A stretch of DNA of 64,000 nt from Papaver somniferum (lineage: Eukaryota > Streptophyta > Magnoliopsida > Ranunculales > Papaveraceae): positions 80,549,082-80,613,081 of the forward strand of contig NC_039365.1 in assembly GCF_003573695.1 (NCBI RefSeq). The letters are read 5' to 3'. The translations under genes and the position numbers were made by a program. Numbering within the stretch: the stretch's first letter is position 1; every line of letters starts with the position of its first letter. Of this stretch, positions 23,890 through 35,905 are shown piece by piece. Below the pieces are notes generated by a model. The model was not told the DNA's origin. It made no database searches and was given only the letters and a program-made list of their open reading frames with translations.

Positions 23890-26800
23890 AGCAGGTTTAG
23901 CAATCTTCCCCTTCTGCGTTGAAGGTACGCTCCCACCCGAGGAAGGCCCTGAAGAACCAGATGTAGGGGGGGGGTTTCTCACGGCGCGGATAGCTCTTGA
24001 TAAGGCCATGCTCGGTCTTAAGATCATACTCGATGCTATCCAGAATTTTGTTAGTCTCTTCCACTAGTTGACACCGAGCCTTGTACGCAATAACAGTATT
24101 CATCATCTCAGCCTTTGACAACAACGAGGAAAGGCGACTCACTTCCTTCGAAGCGGCTTGGGCAGCCTCGTCCCTTGCTGTAGCTAAACCTTTGTGATAA
24201 TTAATCTGGCTTTCCTGATGCACTAATTGAGATTGAGCCTCCGCAAGCTCTTCATTTGCAGTGCGAAGCTGTCCCTGGAGCTCTGCAAGGAAAATAAAAA
24301 TGCAGATGGTTAGGTCTAGGAAATTACAGAACACACTCGATAATATAAGCATATACCTTCGACTCTCGCCGAAGCTATTTCATATTCGTTAACAACAGCA
24401 TCACGGGCTTCATCAAGAAAATCATACTCATCTGACAACTTCTTATAATCCGCTTGAAGGGTTGAAAGGGCGTACTGACTCGCATCTAATTCTACCTGTT
24501 TCATTGAATCCAAATGACGAAGATGGTTGACCTCATTGTTTAAACCCTCCAGACCCTTGTTGAGCCGATACATATTTACTTCAAGATTTCTCTCAGACTC
24601 AGCTTGGCGTACCACATCAGCCCTAGATGCAGCTAAAGCTTTGCTAAGAGCACCAGCCTCAGCCCTAGCGTCATATCTCTCCCTAGCAAGACGCTGAATG
24701 TAATCTTTAACATCAGAAGACTGAGAAGAACGAGCTCGACGCAATTCTTCTTCCAAGAGATTGATTTTAGCTTCCAATGATGAGACCTGTTCTCGGGATT
24801 CACGAAGATTATCACGCGTCCACAACAACGTTCCATTAAACAAACGACGATCATTGTTATATTTGTTCTGCATATCAATCATTTGGACTCGTTTAACCCG
24901 CCACTCCTCTGCCAGAGCATTATGTTCATCGGCACGAGCATTCCACTTATCAGCCTCGCTCTTTATCTTCTCTACCAACTCTGCGATGCGAGATTTCTGA
25001 CGCTGCCGCTCTTTTCGAAGCCATACTAACTCAGGAACTCCACCCACTGAAGATAGGGTGGGGGAGGGAGACTCAGACAGAACACTAATTACAGTAAAGG
25101 ACAACAGCAAGGAAGAGAACAGATAATCAAACCTGTAACAGCCGAAGAATTATTCTTGGCCTCCTCCAACTCACTACGAGCCATAGCAAGATCCAAGTGA
25201 AGCTTCTCCTCCTCCTTTCCTTGTTGATCCTTAGCCTTGAGGAGACTCTTCAACTCACATATCTCCCTATCCCTATCAGCGATGACAGTCTCATCCGCAG
25301 TAAGCTCCTCTTCCCGAAGACGAAGCTTAGCGTCCAACTTAAGGGATTTGGCCTTAAAAAACTGGCACAACATGTGATTGCAATTCTCACTCCTCATCAT
25401 CTGCGAATCATAAGATTAGAACACCCTGACTCTAAAAATTGCTAAAAATTGATACAAGGCAAAATGATAAGAGAACTCACCTCTAACATCCGTTGTTGGG
25501 GAAATCCATACTGATACCCATCAGCCAACGCCATCATATCAGCAACAGTCGAGGGAGCGTCGACTACTAGAGCAGCCTCCAAGACCCGAAGATTCTTATC
25601 CCACGCTTCTGCAACCTGGTCCTCGGGAGACAATTGCATCATCTTACGGGTATAGGCATCATATTTCTTCTCACCCTCCACCACAGGAGCTGGATTGGGT
25701 ACGAACATCAAGTTCTTCTTTTTAAACCAAGCTAAGATGGTATCATCACCCCCAAGGATCAGTGACTGAGGAAAATCATCTCCAGAAGACCCAACCGAGG
25801 CCTTACCCATGTCCGTGAATTTAGCACCCGAAGAGTTCGAGGCTACTCCCGCATCCAAATCTGGAAGGTCTCTAGCACCGCTCCCCTCTGGAACATCACT
25901 AGCATCCACGACTCCCTTTCCCTTTCCATCCGCCTTGCTAGAGTTACCAAGCACATCCCAATCATCGTTTGGGGAAATCAGGTTGAACTCAGAAGCCAGG
26001 CCCATGGCAGCGTTTATGTCAAAACTATCCTCCGCAGAATAAATCCGACCAAAGGAAAACTCCTGAGACATAGCAGGAATTTCACCACCAACACCCTCAT
26101 CACCAGCATTACTGCAACCCGCAGGATTAGCTTCGGCACCAGCATCATGACAACCTGCGGGATTAATTTCACCACCAATACCGCTGCCACCAGCGGTAGT
26201 ATTCCCTTCAACAAAATCTTCATCATCATGACCTGGAGGGGATGTATCAGTACGCTCTTCCATATCAGACATATCTTCATCCTCTCCAAGCTCAGTCACA
26301 GGACTGTTAACTTCTTCATAAACCTCCGCCTTCTCGATTGTTGCGGTGGTGGACTGCTTGGGATTTATCCTCCTCTTCTTCGTCGCCTAAAAAGACAAGG
26401 CACAAGAATAAAAATCCCTGACTTTGAAAAGAATTAAAACTGCCTCAACTAAAGGACAAGGCATATGGAAATCTTACCTTGACAACCGCAACATTCTTCG
26501 CTGAAGATCAGCATCGGAACTCTCTTCGTCATCTCCATCAACAACATCGAGGGCATATTAGAAATTCATGCCCTCAAAATTCAAATGCCAAGGACGGAAA
26601 TTCCCATAACGAGCAGGAGGAGCCGCACGTATCTGGCTATCTGCGTTAGGACGCCATCCTTGCGGACCTGGAACCCACCCCCAAGCCCAGGGACCAACAA
26701 CCTCAATAACAGTTGCGTGCCATTCATAGTCATGATCACGCTTGATCCTCTCACGAGTAGGAAACACCAGTTTGTTAGTAGAATTCCTGTACCCGGGACG

Positions 26801-27867
26801 TACTTCACCTTAGCACCACTTACTTCCCTCAGAAGGCGGATCTCACCACGAGGAGCGGCAATATTCCGAAGACTCACACTCCACGGTTTACGATTCCTAC
26901 TGTTAACATAGTCACCGAAAGACTTGTTAAAATTCTCAGGCGTATACCACTCCCTTTCCTCAGGATTGGGAACATAAAGAGTCATCATTGTCTCTCCTTT
27001 GATCCGAAGATAACACTCCCTCAGTGCACGAAGATAATTCCCATGAAGTTGGGAAATAGAGCGACAGTGTGTGTTCTTCGAAGAACCCTCTCGACCAGCC
27101 AGCACATCATAATAAAAAGAATCCCCAGACTTGTACAAAGACAACATAAGACCCGCTTCAAAGGCCCCCACCGTGGTCAGCAGATGAAATTCATCAAACT
27201 TATATGTCGATATCATCTAATAAGTAATGTCATCATCAGCAGCGTAAAAACGAACATCGAATAGCTGAAGACCATGCTTTTCCTTGAAAACCTCCAGATC
27301 AATATGTTTGAAGGTCACTTTCTTCTCCCCAACAGCGACGCTACGTATTTCCTGAGAAATATCTTCCTCCTCCACGGGATCAGGCGCAGAACCCTTCAAA
27401 GGGTTTCTCTCGGAAGCTTTACTCTTAGGATGAACCTTAGATACATCAGTCTTCGAAACCACTTCTTTCGAAGACCTCCCCTTGGGTTGAGACACTGGAG
27501 GGGGAGGTAGAGGATGTTGATGAGACGCGGAAGGAGGTGCCACTGACCAAAGAGGTAGGACATCTCGCGTTCTCTTAAGATCATCACGCGGATTAACTAA
27601 GGGACGAGAAACAGCATACCGGGATCCAGGAGCCTCTTTTGGCCGGTCCCCCTTCTGCGTATTCCCTCTATGCGAGTCACCCCTCTTAGAAGATAAGTGC
27701 CTCTGACCAGAAGAAGACGAAACCCTATGAACGCGAGCATCACCTTGGGAAGATTTAGACGAACCTCCACCGGGCGGAGAAACATCAGGATCCCTACGCG
27801 GACTAGGCGGTGGAGTTTGATAAGAAACCCGCGGACGGTTAGCCTTGTCTGCGTAGTACACAAACAA
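23890..27867 (-). pseudogene. antisense multi-exon gene of element C (unknown plus coiled coil)
   Basis: Exons on the minus strand with GT-AG borders: ~27850-26478, 26388-25483, 25400-25134, ~25047-24361 and ~24283-23890. The N-terminus is Pro/Ser/Arg rich; a globular part follows (FDEFHLLTTVGAFEAGLMLS, YVPNPEEREWYTPENFNKSF), then an acidic Gly-rich linker, then ~350 residues of coiled coil (WLRKERQRQKSRIAELVEKI). An in-frame stop at 27217 and a frameshift near 26770 break this copy. This layout matches the antisense ORFs described in Tat elements, of unknown function. The 5' end may lie upstream of 27867, since that exon begins at an acceptor site. Confidence 0.7.
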
Positions 27868-28139
27868 GTTTCAGATTTCCGCGAAGACAAAACAGAAATC
27901 AAAAAACCCAATTTCATCCAGTTCTTCATAATCATGAACCAGATGGAAAATAAGAACAAACCCTAAATAAAAGGGGAAATAACAAATAGGGGCAAACATA
28001 TACGAAGGAAGAAATCATTACTGTTTGTAATAACGAACATGGGCAATCATACACACACTTATATATATGTTCTTCATCACAAACACATGTAGCAACAGTT
28101 CATCAAAAGATAATCAAGACACAGTAAAACCACCTACCT

Positions 28140-28300
28140 ATAAACAAAAAATTAAGCAGAAAGCCTCGACGAACAGTAGTAGCAGCAGAAAACCTCGACG
28201 AACAACAGTAGAAGTAGCATAAAACCTCGACGAACAACAGTAGCAACAGCAACAGAAAACTTTGAGGAGCAACAGTATCAGCAGCAGCAGTTAATAACAA
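28140..28300 (+). repeat. imperfect tandem repeat AACCTCGACGAACAACAGTAG
   Basis: The phrase CCTCGACGAACAACAGTAG recurs at intervals of ~30-40 bases among CAG/CAA runs between the antisense gene and the 3' LTR. Confidence 0.6.
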
Positions 28301-28385
28301 GGATACAAAAGCAGAGAACAAAGAATGAAAATTCCGAGGAAAGAGAAGGAATTAAATTTATGATTAGAGAATTTTCACATTCCTT

Positions 28386-28398
28386 CTCATATATATAT
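28386..28398 (-). promoter_or_regulatory. candidate TATA for antisense gene of element C
   Basis: An alternating ATATATATA stretch upstream of the antisense gene, ~530 bases before its first recognised exon. It parallels the TATA-like site upstream of the antisense PMD gene in element A. Confidence 0.3.
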
Positions 28399-28541
28399 GC
28401 AAAGAGAAATAAAAACCGCCCCACTACCCAAGAAGAAGTTATTGCAAATAGTGGGGAACGTGCTCTAAAATCTAGGAAAATAATAAAGAGAAGATGAAGA
28501 GAGTAACACGTTTTTTCTTCCCACTTCGACTAACCGCCCAG

Positions 28542-28560
28542 TAGGAGGAAAAGGGGCAAA
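28542..28560 (+). other. polypurine tract of element C
   Basis: TAGGAGGAAAAGGGGCAAA adjoins the 3' LTR at 28562. Confidence 0.75.
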
Positions 28561-28561
28561 T

Positions 28562-29465
28562 TGTAGGTACACATTTCATCTTCCGCCACGTGCCCACAAA
28601 GACACACGCGGAGGACATGCGGCTAAGGGCATCAAGATATGATATCACGCGTGGACAGCCAAGAGTCACTTTATCCTATCCCTAGAAAGATCTAAGATCT
28701 ACGGCTGGGGATAGTCAGACTGACGCAGACAAGACAGGGGTAGAGGACAGCTGTCTACCGCGGACAGACATCTCAACTACCCGCATTAAATACCCTCAAA
28801 CAACATATGTGTCAGTCAGCCTGTATCGGAAGCGCAGATAATACTGCGTATCCAGACAGAACACGCAGATACAGCCGAGAACACGAAGACTTCTGCGTGA
28901 GTGGCACAAAACACAAGAGGATAAGGTTATAACGGGCTTCAGAAGTGGACCCCACATAACCTCCCTATAAATACCCCTCTTTCCCAAGTGAAGAGGGAGG
29001 CCTAAAAACATTTAGAGGAGAATAGGAGAGAGACAGAGAGATAGAGAAAGTGTAAGTGAAGTTCCTCCTGCTACGCAGACTTATATTGGTCTCAAAGTCA
29101 TTCGACTATTTCTGTAACCTTCATACATATAATGAAAAACCCAAACCCGTAGACAGAGATCTGAGTGATGAATCATATAAGTTAATTGTTTCATCTATAT
29201 TCATGCATTTATACTTTATATATTCAATTCGATACTTATGGTATATCATATTCGTACATTTTATATTTCATCCACTATTTATCTTATTGTATGAGTCAAG
29301 AACAATGATTGTAGTTGAAGAGACGAGGAAGAGTATTAGAACTCTGAGTCAAGGATTCGACATAACCTATCCATTCCCCTCAGGCGCAGCTTATTTAATG
29401 TATTATCATGAGTCTGCGCGCATTATTTGTGAATACTCAGATGACACCAGATCTTTGTGTTCACA
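28562..29465 (+). repeat. 3' LTR of element C
   Basis: 904 bases, nearly identical to 15475-16374, ending GTGTTCACA directly before the CAACT duplication. Confidence 0.93.
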
Positions 29466-29652
29466 CAACTCATTATAAAAAATCTTCCTCTTCGTCGAAC
29501 AAAAAGGAAGGAACGAGAAATTCGAAATTGACATATTCTTCTCTTGCTTCATCAGATGAATTTGAAGAGTTTTGACTAAAATCAGCTATTACTTCTCCTA
29601 AAACACTCTCCTCCTCCATCTTTGTAGCTTCCAGATCCCCAACTTCTTCAAT

Positions 29653-29871
29653 TTATAGTGATTCCAACTTTTCCTCGGCGATGGAAATGAGAATCCCGGT
29701 TTGCAGAAGATTTAAATCTCGATCTGGTGAGTTGCTATCTAAGAGTAGACTCACAGACTTCATTCTCAAATCAAATAATTCGTGGTATACTGCCTTTCTG
29801 GCTTCATATTGATCTTGTTCTAAAATGTCAACCCTAGTGATTGATTCTTTAATTTCTGCTTGATTCTTCAT
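29653..29871 (-). pseudogene. element B N-terminal reading frame
   Basis: First ATG (29871, MKNQAEIKES) after the primer binding site of element B. A 72-residue frame ends at 29653, then continues in frame past the stop as an acidic Ser-rich tail (NSSNSSDEAREEYVNFEF) to ~29486, close to where element C cuts it at 29470. It is predicted helical (ITRVDILEQDQYEARKAVYH), as in many short Gag N-termini, but no Gag domain can be named. Confidence 0.4.
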
Positions 29872-29908
29872 GGTAAGGTCACCCAGGAAAGAGTGGTCTG
29901 ATACCAAT

Positions 29909-30240
29909 TGTAAGGATCTACCTTACAAGTTAGCACAGAAACAACTCAAAATCTCTAAGGATAGAGATTGGACTGGGGAGAACACAACTTCAGAGAGAAA
30001 AGATACTTTTGATTACTAATTTTTCATAAAGAGTTCTACAACAGAAGGGAAATATTAATGATAAGAGTTTGGAGTACACACGTGCCCTCACACAAGCATT
30101 CTCCTAATCATACTTAGCAGCAGCTATTAACTAACTAATCATGGTTAATTAGCTACTAATTATATTAAACAGATTACTAAACCCCTCATAACCTAGGTGT
30201 CCCTTAACTGAACTTGGCAGCCCAAAGCAGGGTCCTGACA
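29909..30240 (-). repeat. 5' LTR of element B (minus orientation)
   Basis: Matches 12455-12786. On the minus strand it ends CCTTACA, followed after two bases by TGGTATCAGA, the initiator tRNA-Met type primer site (about 29896-29906). Confidence 0.88.
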
Positions 30241-31274
30241 TCATCCGTTCACCAACTGGTCTTCAGGAGACTTTGGTATTTTGCCCATTTGAGTACCTGG
30301 GAGTTACATGGTCGACTCGTCATCCCGTGTAGCCGGTCCCTCCTTCACCCTATGGTTGATTTTCAATAAATCATCGATTGATCAAAAATTAGGGTTTCGA
30401 ATCCAGAGCTCTGCAGAACATAATTCTGAGTAGATTCAAATACTAATAATTTTATGATGATCCCGTGATCAACACTTTTATTATTATGCTCGACCTAGCT
30501 GCTAGTATCTTAAATTAATATTTTATTTTATCTGGTCCTGACACCAACAATTCATCAGACGAGCAAAACTTGCTCATACGAGCAATATTTGCTCAGACTA
30601 AGGAATATTGGTTCAACTATAAATATTCAACAATTCAGTAACACTTTCTCACCTTAAAGTTATCAACCTTTGTTCGACAATATGCCTTTGTCTCAGCAGA
30701 CATGTTCAATGCATGAGTCTCAGAACATTTGCAAATCACGTACGACTCAACAATACAAGGACTCATCGTCCCATAAAGTCAGGAACTGACTCCACGATCA
30801 CGAGATGTCAATCGTGTCACATGGTGGATATTAACTAGGGTTTTGGTCTGGCGGTCTACGGCACGTGTGTTCATACACACAACGAGAATGTGAGAAAGTC
30901 GTGCAATCAGTTGGAGGAGTTAGCAAAGTAGTGAATGGGAAATCAACCAAGTCTCCGCACGATGAGTAACTGGTTTTGACACGACTTCCCACTTCCCCAA
31001 TCTTTGACTTCAGCAACTGTCACACTTCATGGGATCAGGGTGTTTACAATTTCAGAAATATAAAAGGTATCTGAATCATGATTGAAACGAACAAGAGTTT
31101 CTCGACAAGTTCATACAGACAATCTTTCGTCTACACGAACTCATCGTCTGAGAAATCACTCTCAACTGAGTAAATTTAATCATTCAGAACTTTCTTACGC
31201 AGAATACACAACACACCTACAATCTCGATCACCATTGATCTCATACATTTTTCAGCTTCCCTCCTACAGACCGA
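30241..31274 (+). repeat. 3' LTR of element A, right part
   Basis: Continues the LTR interrupted at 12454; the first five bases are the TCATC duplication. Matches 4411-5422 and has the TATA box at 31059-31066. Confidence 0.87.
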
Positions 31275-32139
31275 CCCATCCTCTCTTGTGACTGAATTGA
31301 CTCTGGAACGACCATTGTCTTGGTTTAGGCTGGAGTCCTACAGATTTATCTCTCGACCCATCCCTTCTTGGAGTGCATCTGTGTGAGGTTGAGCATTTGC
31401 TCGGTTCAAGGAGTCTCCTCCGCACGGTCATCTCCTCGATCCCGTGAAAACCAGCAAATCGTTTTCCCCCATCTACATCCATATGTATTGATAGTTTTGT
31501 CACTAAAATTGGTAAAGTGGGAGATTGTTAGAGCATTGATCGGTCGAACTCGCATGCGTTGCTATCTCAAGCATGTTTGTCAATGTTAGTGATCAAAACT
31601 ATAAGTCTTGATTTCTAGTCTACTATAGCTAAGTCTCGGACTAGGATACAAAGTGTAGTTGAGCTCAAGGACTTCATGGCGATTCATCATACAAGACGAA
31701 GAACTACTCAAGGAACCGGTGGAACTTCATCAACAAAAAGGTATGTGGAGACTTGAACTTATCTATCACTCAAAAGTCTATCTACTCTATCTCCTACTCT
31801 TTGAGACAAAAAGTCATATGTTATATATAGACTTTGATTATACACATTTGATATTTCGAGCCGAGTATACCTCGCCTACCTATATCTCGAAATATGTGTT
31901 GGTAAGATTTTCGCTTCGATCAAGTTTATCTTTACCTAGTGACGAAAGTCATGATATGTTTCAATCACTTTGAAAATTGCTTTGACGAGAAATGGTGTAA
32001 CAACTATATCACGTCCTCTAAGAATGTTTCAATGATTGAAATGAGAGTTTAGATTACATAACCAATGGTGGACATAAGCATTGTTGTGAAAACACATTTA
32101 TGTATAAGTCTTATTCCTTGAACCAAAGTTTGCGAACTT

Positions 32140-32370
32140 TTTTGATCAAGAGAACCGGAAGAATGGCGTGAGCCAAGTCCGCGAACTTCTGAAGTTCTCA
32201 AACCCGAGAATTTCTGTTGGAGTTGGAAAACTATTTGCGTGAAGCTCAGTCCGCGAACCCAGTCTGCGAACCGGCGAATTTCTCATACCCGAGAATTCAT
32301 GCTGGAGTTTGTAAACTCTGTCCGGTAACTTAATTCCGCGAACCTAGTCTGAGAACTTGAGAAGGTTATA
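32140..32370 (+). repeat. degenerate repeats within the copia-like LTR
   Basis: Phrases CCGCGAACY and ACCCGAGAATTYMTG recur about every 90-100 bases (near 32190, 32255, 32285 and 32335). They lie upstream of the TATA box, where LTR enhancer repeats usually sit. Confidence 0.5.
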
Positions 32371-32827
32371 TATCTAATGATGATTTTTGAACTTAAACTT
32401 AAAAAGACTAAGGAATGCAGTTTGCAAACCGTGGCTGTAAAATTTCATGAACCAATTCAAGTGAATCAAATTATCTTTGCTTCAATTGTGTCTTGTGTAG
32501 TACATGAGATTTCCTTGCAATTGAAAAGCTCTTTAACTAGTTCATTTAAAATCATTTGAACTAGTTATGGTGAAGAAAAACGTGGTTGATATGGAATGCT
32601 CATATGGCTAACCTTTTGGTTAACTATTGTTGAACCAACAAGTGCATACGTTTGGGTACGGTTAACAAACCTAGAAGCATACATTTTCATTTGTGTGTAA
32701 CAAGCTAAGTTTTCGATCTAACGGTTGAGAAATATTAGCTTGAATCTAAATCAGGTTTTCATCTAACGGTGAATATTGATTTCTTTGTTACCAAGGTAAT
32801 TTAATTGCAAACCCTGATTTGAAAGAC

Positions 32828-32835
32828 TATATAAG
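32828..32835 (+). promoter_or_regulatory. TATA box of copia-like LTR
   Basis: TATATAAG ~1.3 kb into the LTR. It is a sequence match only. Confidence 0.45.
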
Positions 32836-33977
32836 GGGAAATCTAGTATCTGTGCAAAACTAATCCCCACACCTTACGTGTGATACTAGTTTGCGTGCTA
32901 GAGTCGGTTCTCCTTTAACCATTGGTTTTCTTCTTCTAAAACCAGGTTAACGACTTAAAGACTTCATTGGGATTGTGAAGCCATACCGATACTATTTTTA
33001 TCGCAGTTGTGTGATCTGATCTTGCATCTTCTATCGTACGGGTACAATCATATTGATTGTCTTAAGATTGATATCTCCGATAGGCAAGATATAAAAAGTA
33101 ATTACAAACATCTTCGTCTCATTGTTTGTGATTCCGCAACATCTTGTTTCACTACCATAGGATTAAGATTGTTGTGAGGTGATTGATAACTCTAGGCTGT
33201 TCTTCGGGAATATAAGACCGGATTATCAATTGGTTCCTGTTCAGCTTGATTATTATCAAAAGACGGAACAAAATCTTTTAGGATTTATCTGTGGGAGACA
33301 GATTGATCCTTTGATAGACTTGTCTGTGTGAGATTGATTTGTTTATTATCAAGTCTCTGACTTTGGGTCGTAACAACTCTTAGTTGTGGGTGAGATCAGT
33401 TACGGGAATCAAGTGCGCAGTATCTTGCTGGGATCAGAGGCGTAGGGAGTACAACTGTACCTTGGATCAGTGGGAGACTGATTGGGGTTCAACTCCAATC
33501 CAGTCCGAAGTTAGCTTGGAGTAGGCTAGTGTTTGTAGCGGCTTAATACAGTGTGTGTTCAATCTGGACTAAGTCCCGGGTTTTTTTTTTCATTTGCGGT
33601 TTCCTCGTTAACAAAATTTCTGGTGTCTGTGTTATTTTTATTTCCGCTTTATATTGTTTTATCTTTATAATTGAAATAATACAGGTTGTGAGTTTAGATC
33701 ATTAATTAGAATAATACAACCTTTGGTTGTTGATTGTCATTGATTGATCCTTGGATATTGGTCTTTTGTACCATCCAAGTTATTCCTTGTATTTGATTAG
33801 AACTCGCAGTTCCTGCTTGAGTAAATCAAATCAAGAGAGAGATATAAACTCGTTGTTATACTTTTAATTGATTTAGTCTTGTTGATTCTCTTAAAAGTAT
33901 ATTCGAGTTTGTCCATACAGATTGCTAAACGAAATATTGGGTGGTGTTGTTAGACCCCCGCTTTTTTCACATATAGT

Positions 33978-34490
33978 TAAGTTATTGTGAGGTGATTGAT
34001 ATTTCTAGGCTGCTATTCGGGAGTATGAGACCGGATATCAATTGGTTCTTTTTCACCTTGATTTATCAAAAGACGAAACAAAAACTTCATAGGTACTTCC
34101 GTGGGAGACAAATTTATCTATATATCAGAATGGACTTACCTGTGGGAGACAGATTTGTTTATAAGTCTTCGACTTTAGATCGTAGCAACTTTTAGTTGTG
34201 GGTGAGATCAACTAATGGAATCAAGTGCATAGAATCCGGCGTGGTTCTAGAGGCGTAAGGAATGGGACTGTACCTTAATCGGTGTGAGACTTGGTTAGGG
34301 CTCAACTACATTCAAGTCCGAAGTTAACTTGTAGTATGCTAGTGTCTGTATCGTCTTAATACAGTATGGTGTTCAAATCTGGACTAGGTCCCGGGGTTTC
34401 TGCATTTGCGGTTTCTCTGCATTTGCGGTTTCGTCGTTAACAAAATTTCTGGTGTTTGTGTTATTTTTTTTCCGCATTCTTTGGGACTGG
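33978..34490 (+). repeat. older second copy of the LTR 3' part
   Basis: Repeats 33170-33655 in the same orientation with many differences (for example TTGTGAGGTGATTGATA and GTTAACAAAATTTCTGGTG). The first base after the LTR at 33969 begins this copy's flank, so the younger LTR appears to have inserted into an older relative. Confidence 0.7.
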
Positions 34491-34530
34491 TCGAACAAAA
34501 AAAGTAACGATGTAGTGAAGAAAATCTAGA

Positions 34531-34810
34531 GCAATCTTCCTTTTGAGATTTGGTGGACCATCTGGTGTGAACGGAATAACAGACTATACAATCACAGGAA
34601 ACGGAATTTAGATCATCTTATTATTTCAGTCAAGTATACAGTGTATAATTGGTCACTTCATTCAAACATTTTTGAATGCTATTCTCTTAGCGCTCTAATC
34701 TGTAATTTAAAATGATGTAACTGGGCACAATTAATATGTGTTCTTTGCTTTTTTTGTTTTTCTCACTGATCTTAACAATATTTCCTTGTCTAAAAAAATA
34801 ATAATAATGC
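34531..34810 (+). mobile_element. LINE (L1-type) 3' end remnant
   Basis: An open frame ending near 34714 carries PFEIWWTIWCERNNRLYNH, the segment that ends plant L1 reverse transcriptase proteins after the zf-RVT domain. About 80 bases later comes a tail of A7 followed by TAATAATAATG (34793-34809), as expected for the LINE 3' terminus. Everything upstream of the C-terminal piece is missing, consistent with 5' truncation. Confidence 0.65.
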
Positions 34811-34831
34811 ATAGAAAAATAATAAGAACCC

Positions 34832-34865
34832 TGATTTTTGGCATACCTAAATCTTTCTAGGCATA
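34832..34865 (+). repeat. left terminal inverted repeat of MULE
   Basis: Begins TGATTTTTGGCATACC and ends TTTCTAGGCATA; 31 of 34 bases match the right end in reverse complement. Confidence 0.85.
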
Positions 34866-35394
34866 CAAAGCAATAGTCCTAACTTGGGTGACCTTATAAG
34901 GGTTACCCTATGGGTAGTTCAATTACTTATATGTCCTTAAATCTTTTAAATTACTAATATATCCCTAACCCTAATACAAAAACTTATAATCAATAAACCT
35001 AAAATCAGTTTCATTCACCTTCTTCTTCCTCTCCATAGCAGCCGAACCCGTTCATCTTCTTCAAAAAAAATTCATCGCATCATCGCCGAAATTTGATTGT
35101 CGATTCGTGAAAAGTTAATCGACGATTAAACTCATCTATATAATGGGTCGTCGTAAGCAAGTATCTCGTTCTAATCGATCAATTGAACAACCTGTTGAAG
35201 AAGAAGAAGACTTAGAGAGTGAATGAGAAACTGAAAATCAACCACAAATCCAACCGGAGGAAGATATTGAAGAAGAACCAACTCCTGAAATGAGAATAAG
35301 AAGGTTAGTTCTACAAACGCATCTCCTATTTGATGTTTTTGGTTGGTATGATTGGTTTAATTCGTCAAAAACATGGTTTGTGCAGCGGTTACAG

Positions 35395-35905
35395 GGTTGG
35401 GTTCGGCGTAAAATCAAGTTTAGATTTGCGCCGAACTGTTCTTCAAACTCAACCCTGAAATTGCATATGAACGATTCGGCTTAAAATGCATATCAGTTTT
35501 GCGCCGTACCTAGTGACATAGAGCCTTGTATTTAGGATCGGCTTATTCGATGGCATTAAATTTGCGCCGAATTTGTGTTGTGGAAATTTCAAATTTTTTT
35601 GCATGTGTATGGGATCGGCTTGTATGGTAGTACTAGTTTTGCACCGAATAAATGTTATTTCAATTTCATAAGTTTTGCATGTGTATAGGATCGACTCATA
35701 TGGTAGTACTAGTTTTGCGCCGAATAAATGTTTGAATTCATAATTTTAGGTTCGGCTTATTGGATAGTATTGGTTGTGAGACGAACAAATGAGATCGGCT
35801 TATAAATAGTTTGTGGTATGAGCCGAACCACTCTCGTGTAAGCTATTGAAAATTCTAAGACATGGTTCGGCTCATATGTGTTATTTCGGGTAAGCCGAGC
35901 CTTCT
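35395..35905. repeat. fold-back cluster 1 (about 8 units) in PMD intron 1
   Basis: Units of ~37 bases with arms GGTTCGGCTTA/TAAGCCGAACC or the variant GTTCGGCG/CGCCGAAC. They start near 35401, 35473, 35535, 35611, 35688, 35748, 35790 and 35864. Loops are 12-20 bases and differ from unit to unit. Confidence 0.85.

Larger units (their letters stand above)
15475..29465 (+). mobile_element. Element C: full-length Ty3/gypsy (Tat-type) retrotransposon with antisense gene
   Basis: 13,991 bases bounded by near-identical LTRs (15475-16374, 28562-29465) and a perfect 5-base duplication CAACT (15470-15474, 29466-29470). Order: LTR, primer site, leader with 80-base repeats, gag, protease, reverse transcriptase, RNase H, a second RNase H, integrase, antisense multi-exon gene, polypurine tract, LTR. 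The dual RNase H and the antisense ORF between pol and 3' LTR are known hallmarks of the Tat lineage (Ogre, Retand and relatives). Many stops and frameshifts make this copy non-autonomous, although its close LTR identity shows recent insertion. Confidence 0.92.
12455..30240 (-). mobile_element. Element B: non-autonomous LTR retrotransposon inserted in the 3' LTR of A
   Basis: Two 332-base direct repeats (12455-12786 and 29909-30240) start TGTAAGGATC on the plus strand and end GGGTCCTGACA. They are flanked by a perfect 5-base duplication TCATC (12450-12454, 30241-30245). A primer binding site TGGTATCAGA, complementary to initiator tRNA-Met, adjoins the right repeat on the minus strand, so the element reads leftward. 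Without element C it is ~3.8 kb. It encodes a long broken reading frame without recognisable gag or pol domains, so it depends on other elements. Confidence 0.85.
2668..31274 (+). mobile_element. Element A: large-LTR retrotransposon (Tat/Ogre-like), outermost of the nest
   Basis: Two long direct repeats start TGTAGATGGTGG at 2668 and 10666 and end at the same CTACAGACCGAC sequence at 5423 and 31275, so they are LTRs of ~2.75 kb. The 3' copy is split at 12454 by element B and resumes at 30241. The internal region (5423-10665) holds only the C-terminal end of an integrase in sense, then an antisense PMD gene, then a purine-rich tract before the 3' LTR. Gag, protease and reverse transcriptase are missing, so the element is a non-autonomous deletion derivative. 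Flanks TCCAT (2663-2667) and CCCAT (31275-31279) are a possible imperfect target duplication. Confidence 0.75.
31275..33969 (+). mobile_element. 3' end of a copia-like element: polypurine tract plus LTR
   Basis: A purine tract GTAAAGTGGGAGAT (31512-31525) precedes TGTTAGAGCATTG at 31526, the typical start of a plant copia 3' LTR. The LTR seems to run to TTTTTTCA at 33969 (2.4 kb), with a TATATAAG box at 32828-32835. The stretch 31275-31511 is internal sequence without a recognisable ORF. The 5' partner is not in the window or is the remnant at 1-2667. Confidence 0.6.
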
